Position numbers and translations under genes: made by a program. Positions 35,363-45,092 of a stretch of DNA of 64,000 nt are shown piece after piece. The notes beneath the pieces are model-generated. The model was not told the origin of the DNA, did no database searches, and saw only the letters and a program-made list of their open reading frames with translations. Positions within the stretch are counted from its first letter, which is position 1; every line of letters begins with the position of its first letter. This stretch comes from Epilithonimonas zeae (GTDB lineage Bacteria; Bacteroidota; Bacteroidia; Flavobacteriales; Weeksellaceae), in contig NZ_FSRK01000001.1 in assembly GCF_900141765.1 (NCBI RefSeq), forward strand, positions 682,001 to 746,000, in the 5' to 3' direction.

Positions 35363-35400
35363 AAAGTTTGATGAAACCTGTTTTTATCAAACTTTTTTTT
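35363..35400 (+). terminator. Terminator of the second small T9SS protein gene
   Basis: A perfect 10-bp stem (AAAGTTTGAT 35363-35372 / ATCAAACTTT 35386-35395) followed by a run of T residues. Confidence 0.8.
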
Positions 35401-35504
35401 GCCTTAATTAAAATAATTTTGATATTTAAATTACTGTTAATCAATTATATGTGGTTTAGATCAACTTTAATCTTCTTATCAATTTTTACACATTTTTATT
35501 TCTA

Positions 35505-36812
35505 ATGAAAAGAATATTTTTAATACTCACATTTCTTACATCAGCTATTATTACCCATCTAAATGCACAATGTCCTGTTTCCGGTTGGGCTTCAACCAAT
35601 GGTGTTACAGGAGGCGGTTCAGCAACTCCTACTGTTGTTACGACTTATGCTGAGTTAAGAGCTGCTGTAAACAGCACATCGGTAAAAGTAATCCACGTTT
35701 CGGGGCAAATTACTTTTCCTGCTGCCGGACGTTTGACGTTGAATAATCAAACCAACAAATCCATTCTAGGTTTAGCCGGCGCTAGATTGATTTCTACAGA
35801 TCTTACGGCTGGCGGTTCAGGAATTCTGACCTTGAAAAGCAGTTCCAATATTTTGATAAAGAATATCACGTTTGAAGGTCCTGGTGCTTATGATGTAGAT
35901 GGAAATGATAATATGACCATTGATAACTGTACCAATGTTTGGGTGGACCATTGTACATTTCAGGATGCTTTGGATGGTAATCTTGATATCAAAAATGCTT
36001 CTGATCTGATCACTATAACCTGGACAAAATTTGAATATCTGAAAGCTCCGATTCCTGGCGGTTCTGGCGGAAGCAACGATCACCGTTTCTCTAATCTTTT
36101 TGGTTCCGGAGATGATGCGACTCAAGACGAAGGAAAATTGAGAATTACGATGCAATATTGTTGGTGGGCCAATGGTGTAAGAGAAAGAATGCCTAGAGTA
36201 CGTTACGGAAAAGTTCATCTTTTGAATAATTATTTTAATAGTTCTGTAAGTAATTACTGTATTTATGCAGGTTATAAAGCAGATTTGCTAATAGAAGGTA
36301 ATTATTTTGAGGGCGTGAAAAATCCAATCCGTTTAGAAACCGGGAATTTCACTGCAGCTCAATCTGTTGATAATACATTTGTCGGAACATCGGGAACAGC
36401 AGTAGGTTCAGGAACAGCTTTTACGCCGCCTTACTCGATTAACAAAATTGCATCTCAGGATGTAAAACAAACGGTAATGACTGGAGCAGGCGCAGTTTTG
36501 TTACAACCAACCGATTGTGTTTTTTTAGCTACTAACGAAATTAATTCCAAGTCAAAATCTGAATTTCTACTTTTCCCAAATCCGGCTTCGGAAGAGATTT
36601 CTTTAAAAGCTTTTTCTGAAAATAATCAGCTGGTAAAAATTAACGTGACAGATATTTCAGGAAAATCGGAAGGAACAATTTATCAGGGAAATATTAATAA
36701 AGGGAATAATACAATCCATTCAATTTCAATTAAAAAATTGAGTAAAGGTGTAAAACTTTTTGAAGTAAAAACTGATAAAGGTTCTTACACCCAAAAAGTG
36801 ATTGTAAAATAA
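35505..36812 (+). CDS. Pectate lyase, PL1 family, T9SS-exported
   Basis: 435 residues. Signal peptide ends ITHLNAQ. The beta-helix carries NVWVDHCTFQDALDGNLDIK (residues ~144-163, calcium-binding Asp residues), ITITWTKFEYLKAPI, NDHRFSNLFGSGDDA and RERMPRVRYGKVHLLNNYF (catalytic Arg, residues ~226-244). The last ~80 residues are a T9SS type A domain (LFPNPASEEISLKA to SYTQKVIVK). It is compact compared with the lyase at 21381 and lacks the extra module. 44 bases upstream of the large CE8 gene, probably one transcript. Confidence 0.93.
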   Translation: MKRIFLILTFLTSAIITHLNAQCPVSGWASTNGVTGGGSATPTVVTTYAELRAAVNSTSVKVIHVSGQITFPAAGRLTLNNQTNKSILGLAGARLISTDLTAGGSGILTLKSSSNILIKNITFEGPGAYDVDGNDNMTIDNCTNVWVDHCTFQDALDGNLDIKNASDLITITWTKFEYLKAPIPGGSGGSNDHRFSNLFGSGDDATQDEGKLRITMQYCWWANGVRERMPRVRYGKVHLLNNYFNSSVSNYCIYAGYKADLLIEGNYFEGVKNPIRLETGNFTAAQSVDNTFVGTSGTAVGSGTAFTPPYSINKIASQDVKQTVMTGAGAVLLQPTDCVFLATNEINSKSKSEFLLFPNPASEEISLKAFSENNQLVKINVTDISGKSEGTIYQGNINKGNNTIHSISIKKLSKGVKLFEVKTDKGSYTQKVIVK

Positions 36813-36856
36813 ATTAGAATCAAATTACTACACTTAACTACTAACTTTAACTACTC

Positions 36857-39493
36857 ATGAAAAAAAGTCTAATTTTGCCAATTGTGCTGTTCAGTACAGC
36901 TACGATTTTCGGAATCGGAAAGAGCATTTCTTTTTTCTCAGATTCTGTCTATAATGATTCAAAACCATCTTTTTCTTCAATAAAGGAAATTACGAATAAA
37001 ACAGAATCTTCAAAAAAATATTCAAGACTATTTGAAGCTACGCCAGCCTCTGTCAACTGGCCTTTGATTGCAGATGTTACAACAAAATCTTTAGAAGGTA
37101 ACCTGGAATCAGCAGTAAGTTATCCAACGACAATATTAAAAACAGAAGTCAATTCCAAAGTTGATTTTACAGGTGATGGAACAGCTGATAGTAATGTCGA
37201 TTTCTATCAATATACGGGAACCAATACCAATAGTTGGACGGGAACCGGAAGTACAGCGGTTGTGGATGAAACCAAATATGTTCAGTTTGAGGTTAACGCG
37301 ACTAATAGCGGCACTTTTACCATCAATAGAGTAGAAGCTCAGGTTGGAGCTGGTGGAACTAGTAATATGTATTATCAGGCATTTTATAGTTTGAATGCTG
37401 ATTTCTCGGACAGAGTTCAGATCAAAAGTGCGACTCAGTTAACACCTAGCGGAAAAGCGTTAACTCTGGATGTCACTCTAGCAACATCGGTTGTAATCTC
37501 TGGAAGTCAAAAATTTTATCTTAGATTCTATCCTTACATAGCTTCTGCAACTACAGGGAAACAATTTGCACTTAGAAATGTAAAAATATCCGGAACTATG
37601 GAAGGCTCTGTTGCTAATCCTGCGACAGTTTCTACAACAGCAATCTCATCTATTTCCACAACAACAGCGGTTACAGGAGGAACAATTTCCAGCAACGGCG
37701 GTGGTGCTATCACAGTAAGTGGTGTTGTTTACAGTACTAATGAAAATCCAACAATCGCAGATTCTAAAACGACTGAAAATGCGACTTCAGGCTCGTATGT
37801 AAGTAATTTATCAGGATTGTTACCGGCAACAACTTATTTTGTTAAGGCTTACTCAACCAATTCTGCAGGAACATCTTACGGAAGTCAGGTTAGTTTTACA
37901 ACATTAGCCAATATTATTGCACCGACAGTAACAACAACTTCTCAATCTCAGGTTACCAATAAGTCTTTTGTGGTTTCTGGAAACGTTACAGATTGGGGTG
38001 GTGCCAATGTAACAGAGAGAGGAATCGTTTATTCAACAGCGGAGAATCCAACAATTAATAATGCCACAAAAGTTTCTACAGGAACGGGTCTTGGCGCTTT
38101 TTCATCTTATGCTTATGGTGTGATGCCTTCTACATTATATTATGTTAGAACATTTGCAACCAATTCTGCTGGAACTTCTTATGGTTCTCAAGCTACCGTT
38201 AATACAAAAGCTACTGAACCAGATGTAATCAAAACAATTGCTAAAGACGGTTCTGGAGATTATACAACTGTACAGGCAGCTTTTGATGCAGTGCCGGATA
38301 ATTACACAGGAAGATGGATTCTTCATATCAAACCTGGAACTTACACAGAAAGACCGACGCTTTTAGCTAATAAGATTAATGTCTTTCTGGTTGGAGATAA
38401 TGCGGATACAACTGTTATTACCAATAATATTTCTGCTGGAGACATTAATCCTGATACAGGATCTGCTTACGGAACTTCTCTATCACAAACGATGGCGATT
38501 TTCGGAAGTGATTTTACAGCGTCCAAAATTACAGTTGCCAATACATTTGTCAATTCAACAGCTAATACTCAAATCAATTCATCTACTCAGGCTGTAGCGC
38601 TTAAAACACAGGGCGATCGTCAGGCTTTTTACGATTGTAAGATTTTAGGTTATCAGGATACATATCTAGGTAACAGTATTGGAAGAGCTTACTTTAAGAA
38701 TTGTTATATCGAAGGAAATGTGGATTTCATATTTGGACGCCAAACGGTTGTCTTTGACCATTGTACAACTTATATTAATCGTAACAATAGTGTTGTAACA
38801 GCACCTTCTACAGAAGCGACTACGAAATACGGATTTGTTTTTTTGGATTGTAATTTGACTGTACCAGCAGCCGGAACAACTGACTTTAATGGAACAGTAA
38901 TCAGCAATTTCCATTTTGGAAGAGCTTGGCAGAATACACCAAAATCAGCTTTCATCACATGTGAAACACCTTCTATGCTGAATGCAACAGGTTGGACAAC
39001 ACCAATTAATGGGGCGCTTCCAGTAACGTTTGTAGAATATGGAAATACCGGAGCTGGAGCGACGCCTGACAGATTAGCACAGAGAGCCAATGGTGGAGTA
39101 GTTTTAACGCCAACTGAATCTCAGGTTTACACTGTTTCTAACGTTTTCAAAAAAGATACAGATCCTTCATTCGTTTTCGATTGGATGCCGGAAGCTTCGG
39201 TTAATATAGACTTTGAAACTTTAGCAGTAAATGATATCAAAAACAGTAAGCTTTTGGTTTACCCAAATCCGTTTGCAGATCAGGTCACCATTGCATTTGA
39301 TTTGAAATCTAATTCTGACGTTAATATTAAAATTTATGATGTGAACGGAAGAGTTGTGAAAACAATCACAAGCAACGAAAAGAAAGGACTGAATAATTTG
39401 ACAATCGATACAAAAGATTTGAGAACCGGAATCTATTTTTACAATTTGAAAACCAATTCTGGAGAATCAACTGGTAAACTTATTAAAAAGTAA
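36857..39493 (+). CDS. Large multidomain pectin methylesterase, CE8, T9SS-exported
   Basis: 878 residues. Order: N-terminal signal or anchor segment (~1-30), a beta-rich domain (~70-250), two fibronectin-like repeats (~255-350 and ~355-450; both contain the STNSAGTSYGSQ/ATNSAGTSYGSQ ending), a CE8 beta-helix (~455-785) and a T9SS type A domain (VYPNPFADQVTIAFDL). Catalytic motifs QAVALKTQGDRQAFYDCKIL, GYQDTYLGN and CYIEGNVDFIFGRQ are intact, while the usual LGRPW appears as FGRAW (Arg kept, Pro lost). Probably cell-surface, acting on long methylated pectin before the lyases. Confidence 0.92.
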   Translation: MKKSLILPIVLFSTATIFGIGKSISFFSDSVYNDSKPSFSSIKEITNKTESSKKYSRLFEATPASVNWPLIADVTTKSLEGNLESAVSYPTTILKTEVNSKVDFTGDGTADSNVDFYQYTGTNTNSWTGTGSTAVVDETKYVQFEVNATNSGTFTINRVEAQVGAGGTSNMYYQAFYSLNADFSDRVQIKSATQLTPSGKALTLDVTLATSVVISGSQKFYLRFYPYIASATTGKQFALRNVKISGTMEGSVANPATVSTTAISSISTTTAVTGGTISSNGGGAITVSGVVYSTNENPTIADSKTTENATSGSYVSNLSGLLPATTYFVKAYSTNSAGTSYGSQVSFTTLANIIAPTVTTTSQSQVTNKSFVVSGNVTDWGGANVTERGIVYSTAENPTINNATKVSTGTGLGAFSSYAYGVMPSTLYYVRTFATNSAGTSYGSQATVNTKATEPDVIKTIAKDGSGDYTTVQAAFDAVPDNYTGRWILHIKPGTYTERPTLLANKINVFLVGDNADTTVITNNISAGDINPDTGSAYGTSLSQTMAIFGSDFTASKITVANTFVNSTANTQINSSTQAVALKTQGDRQAFYDCKILGYQDTYLGNSIGRAYFKNCYIEGNVDFIFGRQTVVFDHCTTYINRNNSVVTAPSTEATTKYGFVFLDCNLTVPAAGTTDFNGTVISNFHFGRAWQNTPKSAFITCETPSMLNATGWTTPINGALPVTFVEYGNTGAGATPDRLAQRANGGVVLTPTESQVYTVSNVFKKDTDPSFVFDWMPEASVNIDFETLAVNDIKNSKLLVYPNPFADQVTIAFDLKSNSDVNIKIYDVNGRVVKTITSNEKKGLNNLTIDTKDLRTGIYFYNLKTNSGESTGKLIKK

Positions 39494-39515
39494 ACAATTT
39501 AATTTTCATAATAAG

Positions 39516-39546
39516 AGCCGTCTTCATTTTGATGGGACGGCTTTTT
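39516..39546 (+). terminator. Terminator at the end of the pectin enzyme cluster
   Basis: Stem AGCCGTC (39516-39522) / GACGGCT (39536-39542) with five T residues, 22 bases past the CE8 stop. Confidence 0.8.
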
Positions 39547-39616
39547 ATCTGATAGGAAATTAGGAATTGTAAAACTGAAAAAAGAAATCAAAAGATTATT
39601 TTGATTCCGGAAGCAG

Positions 39617-39645
39617 TTGTGACGGGTATTATTTATATATTTACA
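39617..39645 (+). promoter_or_regulatory. Possible promoter of the LacI-type gene
   Basis: TTG at 39617-39619, an 18-base spacer and TATTTACA at 39638-39645, 28 bases before the ATG. No copy of the operator palindrome is nearby, so autoregulation through that site looks unlikely. Confidence 0.4.
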
Positions 39646-39673
39646 ACAAACGAATATTCATCAAAAAGAATAT

Positions 39674-40705
39674 ATGACCAAGAAAAACACGACGATATAT
39701 GACATTTCCAAAAAACTGAATGTAAGTGTAGCGACTGTTTCCAGAGCGCTAAACGACCATCCAAGAATTAGTCAGGAAACCAAGGAATTGGTCGCTGCTA
39801 CGGCTAAGGAAATGAATTATAAACAGAACAATTTGGCAAAAGCCCTGCAAAGTGGAGAGACCAAAACTGTGGGTGTGATTGTGCCTTATATCAATACCAA
39901 TTTTTTCTCATCCGTCATTAGAGGAATAGAGGAAGAACTGTCTCCTCACGGCTATCGTGTGATTATTTGTCAAAGTCACGATGATGCTGCAATAGAAAAG
40001 AAACAACTCAATACGTTGTTGCACACTCAGGTAGATTGTATTTTTATTTCGATATCAAGAAACACGACTGATATGGATTATGTAAGAAAAATCCTAAGCA
40101 CAACCAACACACCAATTATTCTTTTTGATAGAAAAAAAGATATCCCGGGCGTGAGTACAATCACGATTGATGACCACAAAGGCGCTTATCAGGCAACAGA
40201 ACATTTGATTAACCAAGGTTATAAAAACATTTGCCATTTTTCTGGAGATCAGAATCTGGAAATTTATCAAAACCGTTTGAATGGCTATATTGATGCTTTG
40301 AAAGATCATAATTTACCTATCCTTAAGGAAAATATTATCAATACAGGAAGTTCTATCGAGGAAGGAATCAGTGCTATGAAAAGTCTTTGGAAACGCAGAG
40401 TGAAACCGGATGCTATTTTCTCTGCCAGTGATTTTACAGCTTTAGGTGCATGCAAAGAAATCAAAAATCTTAAACTTAAAATCCCTCAGGATATTGGCGT
40501 AATTGGTTTCAGTAATGAGCCCTTTACTCAATTTATGGAGTTATCAATAAGCTCTGTTGACCAAACACCTGTTTTGATGGGGAAAATCTCAGGAAATGTT
40601 TTTCTGGAAAGTATCAGAGACAATTCTTCCGGAATCAGTATCGAGAAAAAATTGGTTTTGACACCAACGCTTCATATTAGACAATCGTCCAGCAGAAAAA
40701 AATAA
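39674..40705 (+). CDS. LacI-family transcriptional regulator of the pectin locus
   Basis: 343 residues. The N-terminal helix-turn-helix TTIYDISKKLNVSVATVSRA and hinge region NYKQNNLAKALQSGETKTVG (residues ~55-74) are standard LacI/GalR, followed by a periplasmic-binding-protein-like ligand domain (GVIVPYINTNFFSSVIRGIE to SSVDQTPVLMGKISG). It probably binds the TGYAATCGATTGCA palindromes in the locus and releases them when a uronate intermediate such as KDG is bound. The regulator-site link rests on location and on the LacI-type central CG of the site; the effector is unknown. Confidence 0.9.
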   Translation: MTKKNTTIYDISKKLNVSVATVSRALNDHPRISQETKELVAATAKEMNYKQNNLAKALQSGETKTVGVIVPYINTNFFSSVIRGIEEELSPHGYRVIICQSHDDAAIEKKQLNTLLHTQVDCIFISISRNTTDMDYVRKILSTTNTPIILFDRKKDIPGVSTITIDDHKGAYQATEHLINQGYKNICHFSGDQNLEIYQNRLNGYIDALKDHNLPILKENIINTGSSIEEGISAMKSLWKRRVKPDAIFSASDFTALGACKEIKNLKLKIPQDIGVIGFSNEPFTQFMELSISSVDQTPVLMGKISGNVFLESIRDNSSGISIEKKLVLTPTLHIRQSSSRKK

Positions 40706-40707
40706 AA

Positions 40708-40733
40708 AAACTCCCGAATTTTGGGAGTTTTAT
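40708..40733. terminator. Bidirectional terminator after the LacI-type gene
   Basis: AAACTCCC (40708-40715) pairs with GGGAGTTT (40723-40730), flanked by A and T runs; serves the LacI-type gene and the opposing GIN-domain gene. Confidence 0.8.
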
Positions 40734-40762
40734 CTTTCTACTTTTACTAAACTATCAAACTG

Positions 40763-41428
40763 TTAACGGTAATTGATTTTACCTCCTACTAATTTTTTCT
40801 CATTTTTCATCTGTGGTTTTCCATAAACATCTATTACACCGCCGGCTCTGGTTGTAGCATCTACAGATTTAGAAGCGTATACGGACGCATTTCCGCCAGC
40901 GTTGGTTGTTATTTTTGTAATTTCTGTTTTCAGATTTTGTCCGTCGTATTGTCCGCCTGTGTTCACAACTACGGTTTGGGATTCCACATCGCCGGATAAT
41001 TTTAAAATTCCGCCTGTGTTGACTTTTCCTTCAAGAACATCAGCATCAATATTAAGATCAATCTGAGAACCTTCATTGGAAGTGACTTCTAATTTGGTGA
41101 ATTTCACGGGATCACTTGAAGTGATTTTTGCACCCTGGCTGGCTTGGATCTGATTAATGTCTTTATAGTAAAGAATAACTTTGACATCATCGCCTTGCAA
41201 TAATTTGGTTGCTTTCATTTTCACTTTCAGTTCATTTCCAGAGCTAACCAATTCAACTTCATTGGCTTTTGTTCCGCTTAATTCTGCTTTGTAAGAAGTG
41301 GATGAAACCAATTCTACAGGTATTTTATCAAAGACTTTGAGTGATGTGAACGCCGCCACATCTTTTGTCTGCGCAAATGAAAACTGAGAAAACAGAAATA
41401 CAGAAGCTGCAACAATTATACTTTTCAT
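40763..41428 (-). CDS. GIN-domain (DUF2807) exported protein
   Basis: 221 residues from the ATG at 41428, which opens a clear signal peptide (KSIIVAASVFLFSQFSFAQ); an in-frame start 14 codons upstream adds a stretch unlike a signal. The rest is the repetitive beta-helix of the DUF2807/GIN family: FTSLKVFDKIPVELVSSTSY, SGNELKVKMKA, SQGAKITSSDPV, NEGSQIDLNIDADVLEGKVN. Such proteins are exported in Bacteroidota, with unclear function (putative adhesins or surface sensors). It is a single gene facing the LacI-type gene. Confidence 0.85.
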   Translation of the reverse strand: MKSIIVAASVFLFSQFSFAQTKDVAAFTSLKVFDKIPVELVSSTSYKAELSGTKANEVELVSSGNELKVKMKATKLLQGDDVKVILYYKDINQIQASQGAKITSSDPVKFTKLEVTSNEGSQIDLNIDADVLEGKVNTGGILKLSGDVESQTVVVNTGGQYDGQNLKTEITKITTNAGGNASVYASKSVDATTRAGGVIDVYGKPQMKNEKKLVGGKINYR

Positions 41429-41543
41429 TATTAATTTAAATTTAATTGTAAGCAACAAATTTAAAACCACTTTATGTTAGAATATGTTAAATTTCATTCT
41501 GCAATTACTGTTGTGTGATTTAATAATCTTATTTTTATTCATT

Positions 41544-43091
41544 ATGAGAAAAGCTTTATTCTTATTGGTATTTATTTTTCTAATGTCTTGTCAGTCTGTC
41601 AGGAAAAACAACTTGTTACTTGAGAAAAGAATACCGGTTTCTGAACTTAAAAAAGATATTGATTTCACTTATAATAAACTGAAAAAATTCCATCCGGAAC
41701 TTTATTGGTACATCTCTAAAGAAGATTTGGATTATAAATTCGATAGTCTGAAAACCAGTCTTAAAGACCCAATGACGCCTAATGAATTTTATTTCCAACT
41801 GTCACCTGTCATCGCAAGCATTAATGAAGGTCATCTCCGACTGAGAGCGCTTTCCAGAAGATATACAAAGGCAGAACAAAAAGCCTTTAAGAATAAGCGC
41901 CCTCTCTTTTCTTTGATGGATTATCAAGTGGTGGATGATAGGCTTTTTATTAAAGAAAATAAAGAGAACATCAAGGATTTAAAAGTTGGAACAGAGATTT
42001 TGAAAATCAATGGAGAAGATGTATCAGCCCTGATCAAAAAATACAGAAAGCTCATCAGTTCAGATGGTAAGAATCAAACCTACCAAAAATATTTTCTTAA
42101 TCTGGCTTTCCTGAATTATTATACGTTGGAGAAAGGCTATTTGGACAGTGTTACTTTGCAGACCAAATATGATAATAGGATTGCAGATATTTCTATCAAA
42201 AGACAGAGTAAAACCGATAAAGAACTTGTTACAGATAAAGTGCAATCAAAGGTAACTGCCGAACAAAAAGTTCAGGATTATGATATTAATTCCAAAACTT
42301 ATAACAGAAGCTTTAAGTTCATAAAAGCTGACAGCAGTGTTGCTTACATCAAAGTGAAAACTTTTTCTTCAACTTTGGCCAGCAAGTTTTATAAAGAGAC
42401 TTTCGAAAAGATAAAACATAGCAAAGCAGATTATCTGATTTTGGATATCAGGGATAACCTTGGAGGATCGCTTTCGGAAATCAATACGCTCTATTCTTAT
42501 CTTACGGATAAAGAATTTGTATTGGTAAAAACACCGGAAATGACTTCCAAAACCTCTAGCATGCATCAGAATTACTTCAGAGGAAAGACGTTTTTTTCAA
42601 AAATTTATATTGCTGTTACTTATCCATTCTTTTTGGCTGGCAATTATTTTATGTCTTCTAAAAAAGATGAAAAGTATTACTTCCGAGAATTTGCTTCTAA
42701 ACCGACCAAACCGAAGCATAATGCTTTCAGGGGTAAAATTTATGTCCTGGTGAATGGTGCCAGTTTTTCAGCATCATCAGTGATTTCAGCAAAATTGAAA
42801 TACGAAAAAAGAGCAACCATCGTAGGCGAAGAAACAGGCGGTGCCAATGACGGAACAGTTGCCGGCGTGAGTAATACCGTCATTTTGCCACATTCTAAAT
42901 TAGCTTTACCAATCGGACTTTTACTAATCCGTCCGAATATCGAGTTTGATAATCAGCACAGAGGTGTTATCCCAAATGTAGAAATAGATCCAGATTTCGG
43001 AAATCTAACTGATACCGAAGATAAAACAATGAAGTGGGTGATGGATGATATTGATTTTCGGACTTCAATTACAGGTAAAGTAGTGCGGTAA
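41544..43091 (+). CDS. S41-family C-terminal processing peptidase, lipoprotein
   Basis: 515 residues from the ATG at 41544; the lipobox LVFIFLMSCQS puts the lipidated Cys at about residue 15, while a start at 41484 would bury it. A TSP-like protease: N-terminal helical domain, PDZ-like segment (LKVGTEILKINGEDVSALIK, residues ~145-164) and the S41 core with DYLILDIRDNLGGSLSEI (~290-307) and NGASFSASSVISAKLKYEKR (nucleophile Ser, ~408-427), then ETGGANDG. It may cleave cell-envelope proteins from their C termini; target unknown. Divergent from the GIN gene. Confidence 0.88.
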   Translation: MRKALFLLVFIFLMSCQSVRKNNLLLEKRIPVSELKKDIDFTYNKLKKFHPELYWYISKEDLDYKFDSLKTSLKDPMTPNEFYFQLSPVIASINEGHLRLRALSRRYTKAEQKAFKNKRPLFSLMDYQVVDDRLFIKENKENIKDLKVGTEILKINGEDVSALIKKYRKLISSDGKNQTYQKYFLNLAFLNYYTLEKGYLDSVTLQTKYDNRIADISIKRQSKTDKELVTDKVQSKVTAEQKVQDYDINSKTYNRSFKFIKADSSVAYIKVKTFSSTLASKFYKETFEKIKHSKADYLILDIRDNLGGSLSEINTLYSYLTDKEFVLVKTPEMTSKTSSMHQNYFRGKTFFSKIYIAVTYPFFLAGNYFMSSKKDEKYYFREFASKPTKPKHNAFRGKIYVLVNGASFSASSVISAKLKYEKRATIVGEETGGANDGTVAGVSNTVILPHSKLALPIGLLLIRPNIEFDNQHRGVIPNVEIDPDFGNLTDTEDKTMKWVMDDIDFRTSITGKVVR

Positions 43092-43288
43092 ATTATTTTC
43101 CTTTACTCATCCAAACAGACTGTATTTATCCGAGCGATTAAAGCTTCTTTATAAAAAAAATAAAGATACTCAAGCCACTCAAACTTCCAAACCCAATTAT
43201 ACCCCCAATCAACCCCAAACTCTGCCTAATTGACAAAAAAACATAATTGGCAAAGGAATTGAAAAAACTACCCTGTAAAATTACCATA

Positions 43289-43828
43289 ATGGAAGAAAAC
43301 AAAGATATACACGAAGAAAACCTGAATACAGAGACTACAAACACTGAAGCTACGGAAAACGTAAATCAGGAAAATGTGTCACAACAACCGACTGCCGAGG
43401 AACTTTTGGCAGAAGAAAAAGACAGATACATCCGTCTGTATGCTGAATTCGAAAACTATAAAAAAAGGACACAGAAAGAAAAAAACGAGTTCTACCTTTA
43501 TGCTTCTAAAGATTTGATGACATCTATGCTTGGTGTTTTAGATGATTTTGAAAGAGCCATCAAAGAAATTTCCAAAAACGGAAACGAAGCAGAGTTAAAA
43601 GGTATCGAATTAATTTACCAAAAACTGAAAAGCAAATTGGTAGAAAAAGGCTTGAAGGTGATCCACGTAGAGCAAGGTGATGCTTTCAATGTAGATTTAC
43701 ACGAGGCTATTACATCTATTCCTTCGCCTTCAGAAGATTTGAAAGGGAAAATCGTTGATGTGATAGAAACAGGTTACGAGCTACACGACAAAGTGATTCG
43801 ATTCGCAAAAGTGGTTACAGGAAACTAA
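43289..43828 (+). CDS. grpE: Nucleotide exchange factor GrpE
   Basis: 179 residues from the ATG at 43289. GrpE releases ADP from DnaK. An acidic, probably disordered N terminus (residues 1-45), then the long coiled coil beginning EELLAEEKDRYIRLYAEFEN (~48-67), and the C-terminal beta domain with GLKVIHVEQGDAFNVDLHEA and GYELHDKVIRFAKVVT. An in-frame start 14 codons upstream gives a non-conserved KELKKLPCK leader and is unlikely. It is followed by dnaJ after 105 bases. Confidence 0.95.
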   Translation: MEENKDIHEENLNTETTNTEATENVNQENVSQQPTAEELLAEEKDRYIRLYAEFENYKKRTQKEKNEFYLYASKDLMTSMLGVLDDFERAIKEISKNGNEAELKGIELIYQKLKSKLVEKGLKVIHVEQGDAFNVDLHEAITSIPSPSEDLKGKIVDVIETGYELHDKVIRFAKVVTGN

Positions 43829-43933
43829 GAATATAAATGATAAAAGATAATGGATAAATGATTTGGATTCTATCATCAATCATTTTTTGTCAATTATAAT
43901 TTATCAACTATCAATCATCATTTATTATCAATT

Positions 43934-45052
43934 ATGAGCAAGCGAGATTATTACGAAGTTTTGGAGGTTTCCAAAAGTGCAAGTGCTGACGAAATAAAAA
44001 AGGCCTACCGAAAAATGGCTATCAAATATCACCCGGATAAAAATCCAGGTGACAAAACTGCTGAGGAGAAATTCAAGGAAGCGGCAGAAGCTTATGAAGT
44101 TCTGAGCGACGACAATAAAAAAGCAAGATACGACCAATACGGTCACGCAGGAATGGGTGGTGCAGCCGGAGGTGGTGGTTTCGGCGGATTTGGCGGCGGA
44201 ATGAATATGGAGGATATCTTCAGTCAGTTCGGTGATATCTTTGGCGGTGGATTTGGTGGCGGTGGCGGTCAAAGACAGCAACAATCTCGTGGTTCTAACC
44301 TGAGAATCCGCATCAAACTGAATCTAGAAGAGATGATTAACGGAACTCAGAAAACCGTTAAAGTTAAGAAGATGAAGTTGGCTGCAGGCGTAACTTCTAA
44401 AACTTGTCCTACCTGTGGCGGTAGTGGTGTTCAGGTAAGGATGATGAACACAATGTTCGGTCAAATGCAGACTCAAACCACTTGCGGAACTTGCCAAGGG
44501 GTTGGAAAAGTGGCAGACAAAATTCCTTCTGGAGCTAATGCACAAGGTTTGATTAAAGAAGAGGAAGAAATCACAATCAATATCCCAGCTGGAGCTAGAG
44601 ATGGCATTCAACTGAATGTAAGAGGAAAAGGAAACGATGCGCCTTTGGGTGGTGTTCCTGGAGACCTTTTGGTTGTAGTAGAGGAGGAAGTAGATAAAGT
44701 AATCAAACGTGAAGGCGATAATCTTCATCAGGAACTATATGTTTCTTTTGCGGAAGCAGCTTTGGGGACTTCAAAAGAAATCAACGTGGTTGGTGGAAAA
44801 GTGAAAATCAAAGTGGATGAAGGTACGCAGTCTGGTAAAATCCTGAGATTAGCTGGCAAAGGTCTTCCAAACATCGAAGGTTACGGTGGAAAAGGCGATA
44901 TGTTTGTTCATATCAATGTTTGGACACCACAAAAATTGACCAAAGAGCAAAAAGAATTCTTCCAGAAACAATTGGATAACGGAGATATGAACGCCGAGCC
45001 AACAGGAAAAGAAAAGACATTCTTTGAGAAAGTAAAAGATATGTTCAACTAA
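43934..45052 (+). CDS. dnaJ: Chaperone DnaJ with a reduced zinc-finger domain
   Basis: 372 residues. Co-chaperone that delivers unfolded proteins to DnaK and stimulates its ATPase. J domain residues 1-70 with HPD at 33-35; Gly/Phe-rich linker ~72-115; then a cysteine region with only two CxxCxGxG units, CPTCGGSG (C158, C161) and CGTCQGVG (C184, C187), in place of four; then the C-terminal substrate domains ([19 protein letters not shown]). The first and fourth units of classical DnaJ are absent, so zinc site 1 is missing and zinc site 2 is kept. From memory, other Flavobacteriia share this form. Confidence 0.95.
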   Translation: MSKRDYYEVLEVSKSASADEIKKAYRKMAIKYHPDKNPGDKTAEEKFKEAAEAYEVLSDDNKKARYDQYGHAGMGGAAGGGGFGGFGGGMNMEDIFSQFGDIFGGGFGGGGGQRQQQSRGSNLRIRIKLNLEEMINGTQKTVKVKKMKLAAGVTSKTCPTCGGSGVQVRMMNTMFGQMQTQTTCGTCQGVGKVADKIPSGANAQGLIKEEEEITINIPAGARDGIQLNVRGKGNDAPLGGVPGDLLVVVEEEVDKVIKREGDNLHQELYVSFAEAALGTSKEINVVGGKVKIKVDEGTQSGKILRLAGKGLPNIEGYGGKGDMFVHINVWTPQKLTKEQKEFFQKQLDNGDMNAEPTGKEKTFFEKVKDMFN

Positions 45053-45060
45053 GAACAAAC

Positions 45061-45092
45061 AAAAAGAGACTTAATTTTAAGTCTCTTTTTTA
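45061..45092. terminator. Terminator after dnaJ
   Basis: AAAAAGAGACTTAA (45061-45074) faces TTAAGTCTCTTTTT (45077-45090); about 12 pairs can form with a small loop, followed by T residues. Serves dnaJ and the opposing small gene. Confidence 0.8.

Noticed and set aside
43138-43287. Small hydrophobic frame antisense to the grpE leader (start at 43287)
   Set aside because: It has a Gly-rich membrane-like stretch but starts against the grpE start codon and shows no promoter; too little support.
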